The notes below the pieces were generated by a model. That model was not told the DNA's origin, searched no databases, and saw nothing but the letters and a program-made list of their open reading frames with translations. Position numbers and translations under genes: made by a program. Positions 1 to 8,192 of a DNA stretch of 64,000 bases are shown here, one piece after another. Each line of letters opens with the position of its first letter. Positions within the stretch are counted from its first letter, which is position 1. The stretch spans positions 1 through 64,000 of the forward strand of contig NZ_LWAF01000011.1 in assembly GCF_001719065.1 (NCBI RefSeq), given 5' to 3'. Source of the stretch: Fervidobacterium thailandense. GTDB taxonomy: Bacteria; Thermotogota; Thermotogae; Thermotogales; Fervidobacteriaceae.

Positions 1-2
1 GG

Positions 3-101
3 AAGTTGAGAATTCAAGAGCCAGGAGACTGGGTGAAGATACAAAGACCACTGGTGGAGTACCTGGTGAATCATTTTGAAGAGCTATTTGCGTTTGGCTG
101 A
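3..101 (+). pseudogene. Possible transposase C-terminal fragment
   Basis: An open frame enters from the left edge and stops at TGA 99-101. It encodes 32 residues including GDWVKIQRPLVEYLVNHFEE. The composition and the position beside clear insertion-sequence remains suggest the C-terminus of a transposase, but no family motif is visible. It would be the end of the left of two tandem elements, whose right end is the 27-bp repeat at 309-335. The window edge prevents a firm call. Confidence 0.35.
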
Positions 102-308
102 GTTGTGGAGCGTGTTGAGTAAATGAAAGTGGAATACAGAAGAAGTCAAGCTGCGAGAGCAGTAAGGGTGATGTTTTGTTAAAGCTGAGAAAAACAGCGT
201 TTTTGAGAGCCGAAGGAGATTTCAAAGACCGAGATTTTTGTTTAAGGCCGAGGGGTATACCCTCTATCAGCAAACTCTAATCATATCGTCGAACAGACTC
301 GTCAAGGT

Positions 309-335
309 TAGACTGTTCCATGAAATTATGAAAAC
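309..335 (+). repeat. 27-bp direct repeat, copy 1 (IS end?)
   Basis: Perfect 27-bp direct repeat of 506-532, beginning TAGACTGTTCCATGAAATTA. It is probably the right terminus of the first insertion sequence. The next bases (CTACCGGATTGTTGTATAAT) would be the left end of the second element, with a TATAAT box at 350-355. Confidence 0.7.
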
Positions 336-406
336 CTACCGGATTGTTGTATAATTCCTTAAAAAGGGGTACACCCCCCTCCACCCCACGAAAGGAGGTA
401 TACCCT

Positions 407-508
407 ATGCCAAGAAAACTCAACCTTCCTCAAAGACCTTCATGCCCCTACTGCCATCATCCCAAAGTCTACGTCAATTCCCGATACTTCCGCCGTGCTC
501 CTGACTAG
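407..508 (+). pseudogene. Transposase N-terminal fragment, zinc-ribbon start
   Basis: The ATG at 407 follows a strong ribosome binding site (AAAGGAGGT, 390-399) and a TATAAT box at 350-355. The frame gives 33 residues with CPYCHHPKVYVNSRYFRR, a zinc-ribbon beginning typical of several transposase families (it recalls ISL3, but this is not certain). The frame is cut exactly where the second 27-bp repeat begins, and that repeat supplies the TAG stop. This indicates an internal deletion that removed the rest of the gene and left a roughly 197-bp MITE-like relic. Confidence 0.6.
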
Positions 509-532
509 ACTGTTCCATGAAATTATGAAAAC
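506..532 (+). repeat. 27-bp direct repeat, copy 2 (IS end?)
   Basis: Identical to 309-335. It truncates the transposase start gene and probably marks the right end of the deleted second element. The following 533-650 bases are AT-rich and show no gene. Confidence 0.7.
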
Positions 533-650
533 TGTTATCCGGTTATTAACGCCACGTAAACTCCGAAAGCTGTCATATTAAATTATACAAAATTTTGGGC
601 AGGTTTGTCAAATTTTAAATGCTCCGTTCTTTGGAAGAGTAAATGAAAAT

Positions 651-676
651 AAAAAAGGCACCGAATTCTCGGTGCC
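651..676 (-). terminator. Intrinsic terminator of tRNA-Val
   Basis: The 8-bp stem GGCACCGA/TCGGTGCC (657-676) has a four-base loop. On the minus strand it is followed by a T-run (A651-656 on the plus strand). It lies 17 bases downstream of the tRNA. Confidence 0.85.
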
Positions 677-693
677 CTAACAGTTTTTCCGTT

Positions 694-768
694 TGGTGGG
701 TGTGGTAGGAATTGAACCTACGGCCTCTTCCTCGTGAGGGAAGCGCTCTCCCACTGAGCTACACACCC
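694..768 (-). tRNA. tRNA-Val (anticodon CAC)
   Basis: On the minus strand the cloverleaf is complete. The acceptor is GGGTGTG/CACACCC, the D-arm is GCTC/GAGC, and the anticodon stem CTTCC/GGAAG encloses loop CTCACGA (anticodon CAC, valine GUG codons). The T-arm GTAGG/CCTAC has loop TTCAATT. The 3' CCA is encoded. It is 75 nt long, monocistronic by appearance, and followed by an intrinsic terminator. Insertion-sequence debris lies just downstream, a common situation near tRNA genes. Confidence 0.95.
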
Positions 769-867
769 ACACCAATATTATTTCACCCTTGCGGGAAATA
801 TTATAACCTACGTTGCGGAAGTTGTCAATTTGGATGTCCTGAATGTCGGGATTAAAGTTGCTCAAGT

Positions 868-1320
868 TCAGAGATTCGCAAGTGCCAGTTTTTCTTCAGC
901 TGTGAGTAGGTTGTCAACCTCAAGTGTGAGTACCATCTCGTTTGGAAGTTTGATCACACCGGAGATGAACTTTATGTTCGACATTCCCCCAACGTGCGCC
1001 GGAGGTTCGTCAATCTGTTCTTCCGTTACCGTCAGAACTTCCCTCACGTCGTCAACGAGTAAACCAACTTTCTTACCGTTCTCGAGTTTAACGACTATGA
1101 TTTTGGATTTCTCCTTGTTCTCAAAGTCCGGTAGCATAAATTTTTTGCGCATGTTGATGATGGGAATAAGCTCGCCCATGAGGTTGATGATCCCCTCAAC
1201 GTAATCGGCAATGTTCGGAACTTTTGTGGTCTTCTCGTACTCCTTTACCCTCTCCACCTTCATTATGTTGATGGCAAATACTTCCTCACCTATGTGGAAG
1301 GTTAGGAATTTCAGCTCCAT
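868..1320 (-). CDS. cheW: Chemotaxis coupling protein CheW
   Basis: About 150 residues, one CheW/SH3-like domain throughout. It links chemoreceptors to the kinase CheA at the cytoplasmic face of the membrane. Typical features are LTFHIGEEVFAI at the start, the KVERVKEYEKTTKVPN stretch, GIINLMGELIPIINMR in the middle and the GLLVDDVREVLTV strand. I chose ATG 1320 (MELKF) because GGAGGTG lies six bases upstream. An in-frame GTG three codons earlier falls inside that site. A TATAAT-type -10 box is at 1341-1346. It is transcribed separately from the fliS group, from which a terminator divides it. Confidence 0.92.
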   Translation of the reverse strand: MELKFLTFHIGEEVFAINIMKVERVKEYEKTTKVPNIADYVEGIINLMGELIPIINMRKKFMLPDFENKEKSKIIVVKLENGKKVGLLVDDVREVLTVTEEQIDEPPAHVGGMSNIKFISGVIKLPNEMVLTLEVDNLLTAEEKLALANL

Positions 1321-1340
1321 ACTTGTCACCTCCGGTAGTT

Positions 1341-1367
1341 ATTATACCATGTCCCATCCACGTTCAA
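1341..1367 (-). promoter_or_regulatory. Probable cheW promoter
   Basis: On the minus strand there is a perfect TATAAT (plus-strand 1341-1346). The best upstream match is TTGAAC at 1362-1367 with a short 15-bp spacer, so the -35 element is weak. Confidence 0.45.
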
Positions 1368-1382
1368 ACAAGCCTTAAGAAA

Positions 1383-1406
1383 AAATCCCCCAAAGTGCGG
1401 GGATTT
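1383..1406 (-). terminator. Terminator of the fliS group
   Basis: The 8-bp stem AAATCCCC/GGGGATTT encloses an eight-base loop. It is followed on the minus strand by a T-rich run. It ends the transcript that contains fliS. Confidence 0.75.
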
Positions 1407-1457
1407 CGGCATTCGGCATGTGAGCGATACTCGAATCTTTTGGGCTGTTGTCAACCT

Positions 1458-1664
1458 TTAGAAGAGTGATGTTATTATCGACAACAGTAATAATCCCACA
1501 GCTATCAGAAGCCATCTGAATCCGAGTCTGTTGCTCTCTTTGGATTTTCTTTCGTTCTGGTTTCTGAAAGCCCTGATACCGATTTCAAAAAAGATGATAG
1601 CCACCAAGAGCGCGACGACGAAGGCTATGAAGAACACGTTCGAAACTACGTGAGTGAATTTCAT
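1458..1664 (-). CDS. Small membrane protein, two TM helices
   Basis: 68 residues, function unknown. Two hydrophobic helices (about residues 5-27 and 49-66) flank a charged cytoplasm-like loop rich in Arg, Lys and Glu. The start at ATG 1664 is preferred because TTAGGTG lies six bases upstream; an in-frame GTG nine bases earlier lies in that site. It follows fliS directly and ends at the terminator, so it is last in that operon. It may be a flagellum-associated or simply linked membrane protein. No family is recognised. Confidence 0.6.
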   Translation of the reverse strand: MKFTHVVSNVFFIAFVVALLVAIIFFEIGIRAFRNQNERKSKESNRLGFRWLLIAVGLLLLSIITSLF

Positions 1665-1691
1665 CCGTTTCACCTAACTTCGTCCAGTTTC

Positions 1692-2099
1692 TCAGAACGT
1701 TAGATTTATCCTTGGTTTGTTCACATCTATCTGACTTGCCGTGCTCCCGGCCTTTTTCATGGCTTCTCTCCAAGTGGCCAAGAGCTCACTTAACAATCCT
1801 TTGACGTCATCGAGCATGCCAATATCTTTCTTAATATTTGCCTCCACCAGCGTCCTGTACATGTAGGTGTAGAGCGCCCTCAAGTTCTTGGCTATGTCTC
1901 CGCCTTTTTCCACATCAAGCGAGAGGTTGAGTTCCATAACGATATCCTGAGCGCGGATGATTTTGTCGTTCGCGTTCGGATAGTCTTTCTCCTGGATGAA
2001 TTTTTTGGCCTCCTCAATAACCGTGATTGCTTTGTCCAAGAGTAATTCTACAAGTTTCGCCGGGCTGGCGGTCATGACCATTTGTTCTGTGTAATCCAT
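1692..2099 (-). CDS. fliS: Flagellar export chaperone FliS
   Basis: 135 residues, all helical, the usual FliS length. It binds newly made flagellin in the cytoplasm and keeps it unfolded for export. Family marks are MVMTASPAKLVELLLDKAI near the start, a middle helix with AQDIVMELNLSLDVEKGGDIA, then NLRALYTYMYRTLVEANIKK, and a C-terminal LLATWREAM. It is preceded by a conserved gene of unknown role (2125-2718) with a small gap. The pair probably forms a flagellar operon together with the downstream membrane protein. Confidence 0.93.
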   Translation of the reverse strand: MDYTEQMVMTASPAKLVELLLDKAITVIEEAKKFIQEKDYPNANDKIIRAQDIVMELNLSLDVEKGGDIAKNLRALYTYMYRTLVEANIKKDIGMLDDVKGLLSELLATWREAMKKAGSTASQIDVNKPRINLTF

Positions 2100-2124
2100 C
2101 GCGTGTTCCTCCTTTTTTCCTCGC

Positions 2125-2718
2125 TTAGTTCGTCGTCCTCAATGCCTCGAGTACTTTAGAGAAGTATTCGATGTAGTAATTCAGCACCACCGGAATTTTG
2201 TTCTCGACAACATCCGAAACCTCGAGGTTGTCCCTGGCATCTAAAGCAGACAGTAGGCTTCTGAGTACCTCCATGACCTCGGAGGGGTTCGTCACCATGT
2301 TCAGTTCTTCTTCGGTGAGTTTGGTGATTTGCCGGGTCGAGGTACGTAAGTTCTCCATCGCGGAAATGCCATCCGCCAGATCTTTGATCGCCCTCCAACC
2401 GGATTCGGAGTTCATGATCAAATTCCTTGAGACCTCAGGTAAGAGTCGTTTGACGTGCTCGATATAGCCAAGGACATCTTTTAAAGTTTCAACAAGGAAT
2501 CCAACCGCGTTCACAAGTTCCATCTCGATCGTTATGTCCTCGTCGATACGGGCTCCTTTGAGTTCGTCAACAAAGCTGATCGGTACATCCTTACCGTTTA
2601 TCTTCAGACTCTTGAGTACCTGTCCTTCGGGGATTAGTTTCCTTAGAAAATCGCCGAAGTTTTCAAATTCGCTCGCTTGATGTGTGGTCTCCACACCGTT
2701 GATGAACACTTTAACCAT
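2125..2718 (-). CDS. Conserved protein upstream of fliS
   Basis: About 197 residues, function not recognised. The first 65 residues look beta-rich with a small ubiquitin-like or ligand-binding character (VKVFINGVETTHQASEFE, KSLKINGKDVPISFVDE). The remainder is helical (residues 70-195), including paired helices around VLRSLLSALDARDN. The start is ambiguous: ATG 2718 and an in-frame GTG 2730 both lie near GGAGG. Its place between a Nudix gene and fliS suggests a flagellar assembly role, but that is inference from position only. Confidence 0.65.
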   Translation of the reverse strand: MVKVFINGVETTHQASEFENFGDFLRKLIPEGQVLKSLKINGKDVPISFVDELKGARIDEDITIEMELVNAVGFLVETLKDVLGYIEHVKRLLPEVSRNLIMNSESGWRAIKDLADGISAMENLRTSTRQITKLTEEELNMVTNPSEVMEVLRSLLSALDARDNLEVSDVVENKIPVVLNYYIEYFSKVLEALRTTN

Positions 2719-2726
2719 CTTCCTAA

Positions 2727-3266
2727 TCACTCCTCCGACCGATTAAGATAAAAATACGCCCTGAAAATTCCAGCAAGTGTTTTGGCATCGGTAATCTCAC
2801 CGCTTATACATTTCTTCAATACTTCTCGGAAATCCTCAAGGTGCACCTTTAAAATTTCGTCCTCATCGGGGCTCATCTGTCCCTTTTTAAGTCCCCTCGC
2901 CAAGTAAAGGTGGATGACCTCGTTCGAAAATCCGGGGGTTGTGTGGATGTAGCCTAAGTAAATATACTCACGCGCACTGTAACCAGTTTCTTCTTCCAAC
3001 TCGCGTTTTGCACATTCCAAGGGGTCTTCACCCGGTTTGTCGAACTTCCCCGCCGGTATTTCGAGTAGCTTTTGTTTGATCGGGTACCTGTATTGCTCTA
3101 CAAGTACCACTTTTCCATCCTCGGTGATAGGCACAACAGCAACGGCACCGGGATGGAGAACGAACTCCCGCGTGCTCCGTACACCGTTTTCGAGTTCAAC
3201 TTCGTCTTTCAAAACGTGGAGTAGCACTCCCTTGAATATCTCCATACTACTTATCGTCCGCTCCAT
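2727..3266 (-). CDS. Nudix hydrolase, ADP-ribose pyrophosphatase type
   Basis: 179 residues. It hydrolyses nucleoside diphosphates linked to another group, probably ADP-ribose to AMP and ribose 5-phosphate. The Nudix box is intact: G..DKPGEDPLECAKRELEEETGY (conserved G, E, RE, EE, G) at about residues 73-96. The preceding AVVPITEDGKVVLVEQYRYP and the following HTTPGFSNEVIHLYLARGL are typical of the ADP-ribose pyrophosphatase branch. The stop of the upstream beta-propeller gene lies two bases from this start, so the genes are probably cotranscribed. Exact substrate cannot be read from sequence. Confidence 0.88.
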   Translation of the reverse strand: MERTISSMEIFKGVLLHVLKDEVELENGVRSTREFVLHPGAVAVVPITEDGKVVLVEQYRYPIKQKLLEIPAGKFDKPGEDPLECAKRELEEETGYSAREYIYLGYIHTTPGFSNEVIHLYLARGLKKGQMSPDEDEILKVHLEDFREVLKKCISGEITDAKTLAGIFRAYFYLNRSEE

Positions 3267-3268
3267 GC

Positions 3269-5896
3269 TTATTTTGTACCTCCCTTTTCGTTAGCATCGA
3301 TCCTGAAAGTTACCATTTCACGTCCTTGCGAAAGGATGATTTCCTCCGTTTCTTTGGAAAACGCCACCGCAAGGATGGATTGGCGGAAATCGGAGTAAAC
3401 CTTCCAAAGTCTTAATGCTATTTTACCACCACTTTTCGAGATTTCCCAGATCTTTATCAAGTTATCAGAACCGGCCGTCAGCAGTATGTTGCCGAATCTT
3501 TCCAATTTGAATATCGTGGAGTTATGAGCTTTCAATTGCGCAATCAGGTTCAGATTCCCGTCAAGTACGAAGACGATACCATCCCAGCCAGCTGCGAATA
3601 CGTATTCGGCATCGGTGCTCACGGTCCAGAGCGTCTGTTTTGCGATACGCCTTTTCTGAACCCGGCCAGCTTTGAGGATGCCTACCTCACCTTCGAGTGT
3701 GGTGAATACTATGCCATCCTTCCAATACTTTAAATCGGATATCGAACCACTAACGTTGAACGCATCGGTTTGGCTCAAGTCACCTGACACGTTCAAAATC
3801 TTCCAGGTAAAGATTCGCCCCTCCCAATCACCGGAAACCAGAACATTACCGCTGATATCCAAGGCCCAGACGTACGCACCGTGCCACGTGATGGTGTTCA
3901 ACAAACGACCAGTCTTTCGATTCCACACTTTGATCGTACGGTCCGAAGAAGCGGAGATGAGGAGCTCACCGTAAACAACGATATCCCTCACCGAAGCTGC
4001 GTGATCCGCAAGCACTTTTTCAAGTACGAACTCCGCCACAGTGCCAACTTTGCGCCATACCGATAGTTCACCGTTTTCGTGTCCACAGGCGATGGTTTCT
4101 TTATCGATAACGTGGATGGTGGTGATAGGTGATAACTCGGGAACGTAGCCTTTGACCACCCTCGGAAGCGACCCTGGAGTGTATTCAACTTCCAAGATCC
4201 TACCGTTGGAGAGTGCAAGGAACAATCTACCATCTGAACGCGCACTGTCGACAATCGGTGCTTCCGATTCGAAAATTTTCTGCACCGAGGATGGGCTTTG
4301 TGGGCTGATGGAGTAAACCCCATCACCGGTGATGAGTAGTTCTTCTTTTGTGCCGGACAACGAGTAAACCGGAGGTCCAATGCTCGAAAACAACTGGAAT
4401 CGGGAACCCTCAAGAACGTAGATTTTACCGGTAAAAGTTAGAACAAAGAGTTTTTTTCCAGCATTTTCGAAAAACCTCACAACTCCACCGTCGAGTTGAA
4501 GCCTTCGAAGTACCTTTGGAGACGCGATTGAAAAATCTAAAACGTAAATCTCACCCGTGTTCGTGCCTGCAAACATGTGTGACTGAAAGACATGTAGTGC
4601 GGTAACCCAACCGTCAAGACTAACCGAGCGCACCGTCGGTGAGGAACCGGTAATATCTAACAGATAAAGTTGTCCGTACGTACCGACAAAGACGTTCTTT
4701 GATGTCTTCAGCACCGAGATAATGGCGTCGTTGAATTTGAACGTTTTTGTGATTTTTCCAGATGATATGAAAGCCAAAAGGCCGTTCGCACAGCCTACAA
4801 CAACTTCCTGGCCGTCGAAGGCAATCGACCTTACAGGAGAGCGCAACGTTAATCTCCATATTAACTTTCCGTTCGAGTTGTCGTACATTTCCACTTCTCC
4901 GGTCTCCCTACCGACAGCCATTAATCTCCCAAAGGTTGCGATCTTGGTCTGACTTTGTCCGTAGCGTTGTGATTTTGCCAGGTAACGACCATCGGGTGTG
5001 TAGGTGTACAGTTCTCCGTACTTGTTCCCCACGAATAGCTTTTTACCTAACAACTTTAACGCCGTAACCTCTATCGGTGATGCGCTGAATTTCCCAGCTA
5101 TCGTTAGCTCCCGTTCACTTACTTTGAGTCTGTAGACAAAGTTCCCCATTCCACAATAAAGTTCTCCCCCGGAGTATTCAAGCGATTCGACGGGTAATTC
5201 CACCCCGCGCTCGAGAGTCTTCCGAATCAGACTACCAGTGGTTAAAGATAACATCCAAACTTTCCCTCTCGAATCTCCGAAGAAACAAAGCGCCGCACCG
5301 TCGGAAGTTGCAGATACTACAAGCGCATCGATCTTAAACTCTCCAATCTTCCTGAAAGACTTTAAATCCGTTAAGACTACCTTTCCAAAATCGTCGACCG
5401 ACACGAGCGTATCGTTCATTACCAAGACCTCTCGCACCCAAGCATCGTGGAATTTCAGAACGCGCGATTTCCACGTTCTCAGATCCGTGACAACTACCCA
5501 GTTATCAGAACCGCCTGAGATGAGGAGATCTTTGTAAAACTCGAGTGTGAAGACGGAACCGGAGTGGACTTTCAGAATCTTTAGTAACTTGAACGTGACT
5601 TTATCGAACACTTTTATCATGTTATCGGGTTTGTACCCGCCCACAGCAACGTACTTGTCGTTCACGGCAAGTGCGCGTGCCCAGGACTCGTGCGTTGGAA
5701 TGCTCTGAATAAGGCGAAGGTTCCCATCCCACACCTTCAATGAACCGTCGGCACTGGAGGTGAAAAGGTAGCGACCATCTGAACGGATACGCCAAATCAC
5801 ATCCCTGTGACCGAAGAACTGGAAATCGATGGAAAACACGAGTCGGGGGAGGGGAAAAAGAAGCACCAGAAAGACAATGAGCACGAGTGCGGACAA
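3269..5896 (-). CDS. Large exported WD40-like beta-propeller protein
   Basis: 875 residues. A hydrophobic N-terminus (residues 3-22, LIVFLVLLFPLPRLVF) looks like a signal peptide or anchor. The rest is a chain of WD40-like blades, clearest at SSADGSLKVWD, SGGSDNWVVVTDLRT, SASSDRTIKVWNRKTG, SGDWEGRIFTWK and TAGSDNLIKIWEIS. The length suits two or three propellers in series. Such proteins act as protein-binding scaffolds. Here the location would be outside the membrane, but partners are unknown. The start is a TTG at 5896 with no strong ribosome binding site, so the exact N-terminus is uncertain. Confidence 0.82.
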   Translation of the reverse strand: MSALVLIVFLVLLFPLPRLVFSIDFQFFGHRDVIWRIRSDGRYLFTSSADGSLKVWDGNLRLIQSIPTHESWARALAVNDKYVAVGGYKPDNMIKVFDKVTFKLLKILKVHSGSVFTLEFYKDLLISGGSDNWVVVTDLRTWKSRVLKFHDAWVREVLVMNDTLVSVDDFGKVVLTDLKSFRKIGEFKIDALVVSATSDGAALCFFGDSRGKVWMLSLTTGSLIRKTLERGVELPVESLEYSGGELYCGMGNFVYRLKVSERELTIAGKFSASPIEVTALKLLGKKLFVGNKYGELYTYTPDGRYLAKSQRYGQSQTKIATFGRLMAVGRETGEVEMYDNSNGKLIWRLTLRSPVRSIAFDGQEVVVGCANGLLAFISSGKITKTFKFNDAIISVLKTSKNVFVGTYGQLYLLDITGSSPTVRSVSLDGWVTALHVFQSHMFAGTNTGEIYVLDFSIASPKVLRRLQLDGGVVRFFENAGKKLFVLTFTGKIYVLEGSRFQLFSSIGPPVYSLSGTKEELLITGDGVYSISPQSPSSVQKIFESEAPIVDSARSDGRLFLALSNGRILEVEYTPGSLPRVVKGYVPELSPITTIHVIDKETIACGHENGELSVWRKVGTVAEFVLEKVLADHAASVRDIVVYGELLISASSDRTIKVWNRKTGRLLNTITWHGAYVWALDISGNVLVSGDWEGRIFTWKILNVSGDLSQTDAFNVSGSISDLKYWKDGIVFTTLEGEVGILKAGRVQKRRIAKQTLWTVSTDAEYVFAAGWDGIVFVLDGNLNLIAQLKAHNSTIFKLERFGNILLTAGSDNLIKIWEISKSGGKIALRLWKVYSDFRQSILAVAFSKETEEIILSQGREMVTFRIDANEKGGTK

Positions 5897-6017
5897 AGCA
5901 CATGAGGAACTTAAAAAAGATAAACATATCCAACACAGCCAATGTGGAACGCGGTCCTGAACAGGTGCGTCCCACGTTGGGGGATTGGGGAAGTCAGGGG
6001 GAAGGCAAGAAAAGTTT

Positions 6018-6227
6018 TCACCTGTTCCTCGTTCTGTCGCGGATGAAGTTCTCGAGGGATCTATCCCAAGTGTGTTCGCCTTCTTTGGTGAAGAAACAAC
6101 CGGGGATTTCTCCGAGCCTGCGGTGGTATGCCACGCATTCGCAGCACTTTCCCCGTTTATCGCAGGAAGTGTAAGTGCACGTACAATTCTGGAGATTTCG
6201 TTGGAGAGAAGGACAAGCTTGTGACAT
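6018..6227 (-). CDS. Small Cys-rich protein, DUF6485-like
   Basis: 69 residues with eight cysteines, including CTCTYTSCDKRGKCCECV and IPGCFFTKEGE. The pattern matches a small conserved family found in anaerobic bacteria (DUF6485, from memory), probably metal binding. The ATG at 6227 has a good AAGGAGG site upstream. It lies between the D,D-carboxypeptidase gene and the beta-propeller gene on the same strand. No function can be assigned. Confidence 0.72.
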   Translation of the reverse strand: MSQACPSLQRNLQNCTCTYTSCDKRGKCCECVAYHRRLGEIPGCFFTKEGEHTWDRSLENFIRDRTRNR

Positions 6228-6274
6228 AGAGGTGATACCTCCTTTCTCGTCCGGAGACGCTTAGTAACAAAACT

Positions 6275-7501
6275 TCAATAATTATTCCAAACGTATCTGA
6301 TTATCTCATCGTGGTAAGCCATAACGGTGTACGTTGGTGCGGTGAAGTTGTTAACCATAATGCAAAACGCTATGAGTCGTCCTGTCTTCGTGCGCATGAT
6401 TCCCGCGATATTTGAAACTCCTTGGAGTGTGCCCGTTTTTGCCCGCACGAATATATCTCCGAGACGTTTCTCCATCGTTCCTTCCTTTCCACCCAGCGCC
6501 AAGGTCGATATGAAACCGTCCAATCCTCCGTGGTTTTTGTACGCGTAAACAAGCGCCTGGGTTACCATGTAGGGGGTGAGTAGGTTGTAAGTTGAAAGGC
6601 CACAACCGTCTACGATCCTGTAAGAATAGCTCTCGCCGAACAACCTTTTCACAAAGTTGTCCATCGCTCTAATGCTGTTTTGAGTACTCCCGAGGTTGTA
6701 GAGTCTCAAACCTACGGTTCTGAATATCTGCTCGGCGTAGGAATTACTGCTAAATTTGTTGGCAACGTCGACCAGTGACTTTAAAGGCGCTGATTTGATC
6801 GAGATATACTCCGTGTATCCAGATGTCAGTTTTCCGACGATTACTTGACCAGTCACTTCTATTCCGTAAGACGTTAGTATCTGCTTTACTTGGCCACCGT
6901 AGAACAACGCCATAGCGTTTTTGTCGTTAGCCGAAAAGCTTGTGACGTATTCCCTGAGCACGAGTGCGTCGATGTAAGGATTCTTGTAATCCCATTCCCA
7001 ACCGATTCCCCAGCGCTCGGTCGAAAAGAAAGAGTTATCCACGACTATGTTTCCCTCTATTCTCGTGTAGCCGTCGTCTTTGAATTTTTTCAGATTCTGC
7101 CTCAGTATGTCAACGCTCATCGATGGATCACCGTTGGCTTTGATAACCAGATTGCCCTTGATAACCGGTCGAGTACTGCCGACTGGGATGTAAAATGTCG
7201 TTGTGTACTTGAAATCTGGGCCGAGGACTTCCCAAGCCAGTAACGTTGTGAATATCTTTGTCAGCGAGGCCGGCGTAAAAAGTTTATGGGCGTTGTATTC
7301 AACAAGAACCGTTCCATCAACGTCAACAAAGTAAGCTCCGACAAACGAGTTAGCTGGTGCCTTCTGTTCGATCAGCTTATACAGCTCTTGTGCGAGCGAA
7401 GAACTTGGTAAGATAACAAGGAACAGTAAAGATAAAACCAAGGTTACGTTGCAACAAAGTTTGCGGCTATTCGACGAGTTCGTGGATACTTTGGACCACA
7501 T
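6275..7501 (-). CDS. dacB: D-alanyl-D-alanine carboxypeptidase, PBP4/S13 family
   Basis: 408 residues. It removes the terminal D-alanine from peptidoglycan peptides (and may act as endopeptidase) outside the cytoplasmic membrane. A signal peptide lies at about residues 18-37. The three catalytic motifs of penicillin-binding serine enzymes are visible: SLTK (SxxK) near residue 79, SNS (SxN) in KFSSNSYAEQI, and KTG in VRAKTGTL. It is shorter than Escherichia coli DacB (about 470 residues), with a reduced insert domain. Its start overlaps the end of birA by 35 bases, suggesting coupled translation. Confidence 0.9.
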   Translation of the reverse strand: MWSKVSTNSSNSRKLCCNVTLVLSLLFLVILPSSSLAQELYKLIEQKAPANSFVGAYFVDVDGTVLVEYNAHKLFTPASLTKIFTTLLAWEVLGPDFKYTTTFYIPVGSTRPVIKGNLVIKANGDPSMSVDILRQNLKKFKDDGYTRIEGNIVVDNSFFSTERWGIGWEWDYKNPYIDALVLREYVTSFSANDKNAMALFYGGQVKQILTSYGIEVTGQVIVGKLTSGYTEYISIKSAPLKSLVDVANKFSSNSYAEQIFRTVGLRLYNLGSTQNSIRAMDNFVKRLFGESYSYRIVDGCGLSTYNLLTPYMVTQALVYAYKNHGGLDGFISTLALGGKEGTMEKRLGDIFVRAKTGTLQGVSNIAGIMRTKTGRLIAFCIMVNNFTAPTYTVMAYHDEIIRYVWNNY

Positions 7502-8180
7502 GTACCTTGCCTCCTACATCGATGTACATTGCTTCGTCCGAAATTTTCAGGATGGTACCTTCAAGGACCTCACCTTCGTGCTTGAACTTTATTTGAGCAC
7601 CCTCCTTCGGGTAAAGATACTTTTTCCACAACTTCGTTATATTCTCCGGTTCGTTCCTGTAGGTAACAAGCAGGTGCCAGGCATACTTGTTTATCTCGTC
7701 AAGAAGGTACGTTATTTTAACCTTTTTCTTGAGAATTTGTGAGAGTGAAATCCCGATATCTTTCAGTTCGTCAGGGATGTTGTTGTTGACGTTTATCCCA
7801 ACACCAACTACGATGGCGACAACCCTGTTGTTCTCGGAAATAGCCTCCGCAAGGATTCCGGCCAGCTTCTTGCCCTCATAATAAATATCGTTGGGCCACT
7901 TTATCGTTACCTTCACCTTTAACTTCTTCAATACCTCGGCGATGGATACTGAGAAAATCTTGGTGTACACGTGCAAACCGATGTGTACCTTTGGTTTGAA
8001 GAGTACCGAGTACCACAATCCTCCCTCGGGAGAGTACCAGGTTCTGCCAAAACGCCCCTTTCCCGCAGTTTGTTTTATGGCCACGACAACGGCACCGTCG
8101 TGAAAGGAACGATAATTGCGTTTCAAGAATTCGTTGGTACTGTCCACCTCGTACAGCACTTCGAGTTCTTCACCTATCAT
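7467..8180 (-). CDS. birA: Biotin-protein ligase BirA (no DNA-binding domain)
   Basis: 237 residues. It activates biotin with ATP and attaches it to the lysine of biotin carrier proteins. The ligase motifs GKGRFGRTWYSPEGG and KWPNDIYYEGKKLAGIL (biotin and ATP contacts) and VGVGINVNN are clear, and a C-terminal SH3-like domain follows. The N-terminal winged helix of regulatory BirA is missing, so this is a ligase only. Its likely substrate in this window is the biotin carrier at 50587-51030. It lies between murJ and dacB in one run of minus-strand genes. Confidence 0.93.
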   Translation of the reverse strand: MIGEELEVLYEVDSTNEFLKRNYRSFHDGAVVVAIKQTAGKGRFGRTWYSPEGGLWYSVLFKPKVHIGLHVYTKIFSVSIAEVLKKLKVKVTIKWPNDIYYEGKKLAGILAEAISENNRVVAIVVGVGINVNNNIPDELKDIGISLSQILKKKVKITYLLDEINKYAWHLLVTYRNEPENITKLWKKYLYPKEGAQIKFKHEGEVLEGTILKISDEAMYIDVGGKVHVVQSIHELVE

Positions 8181-8192
8181 ACTACTCCCCTT

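Noticed and set aside
677-865. 62-codon open frame at the left
   Set aside because: It covers the tRNA-Val gene and its flank.
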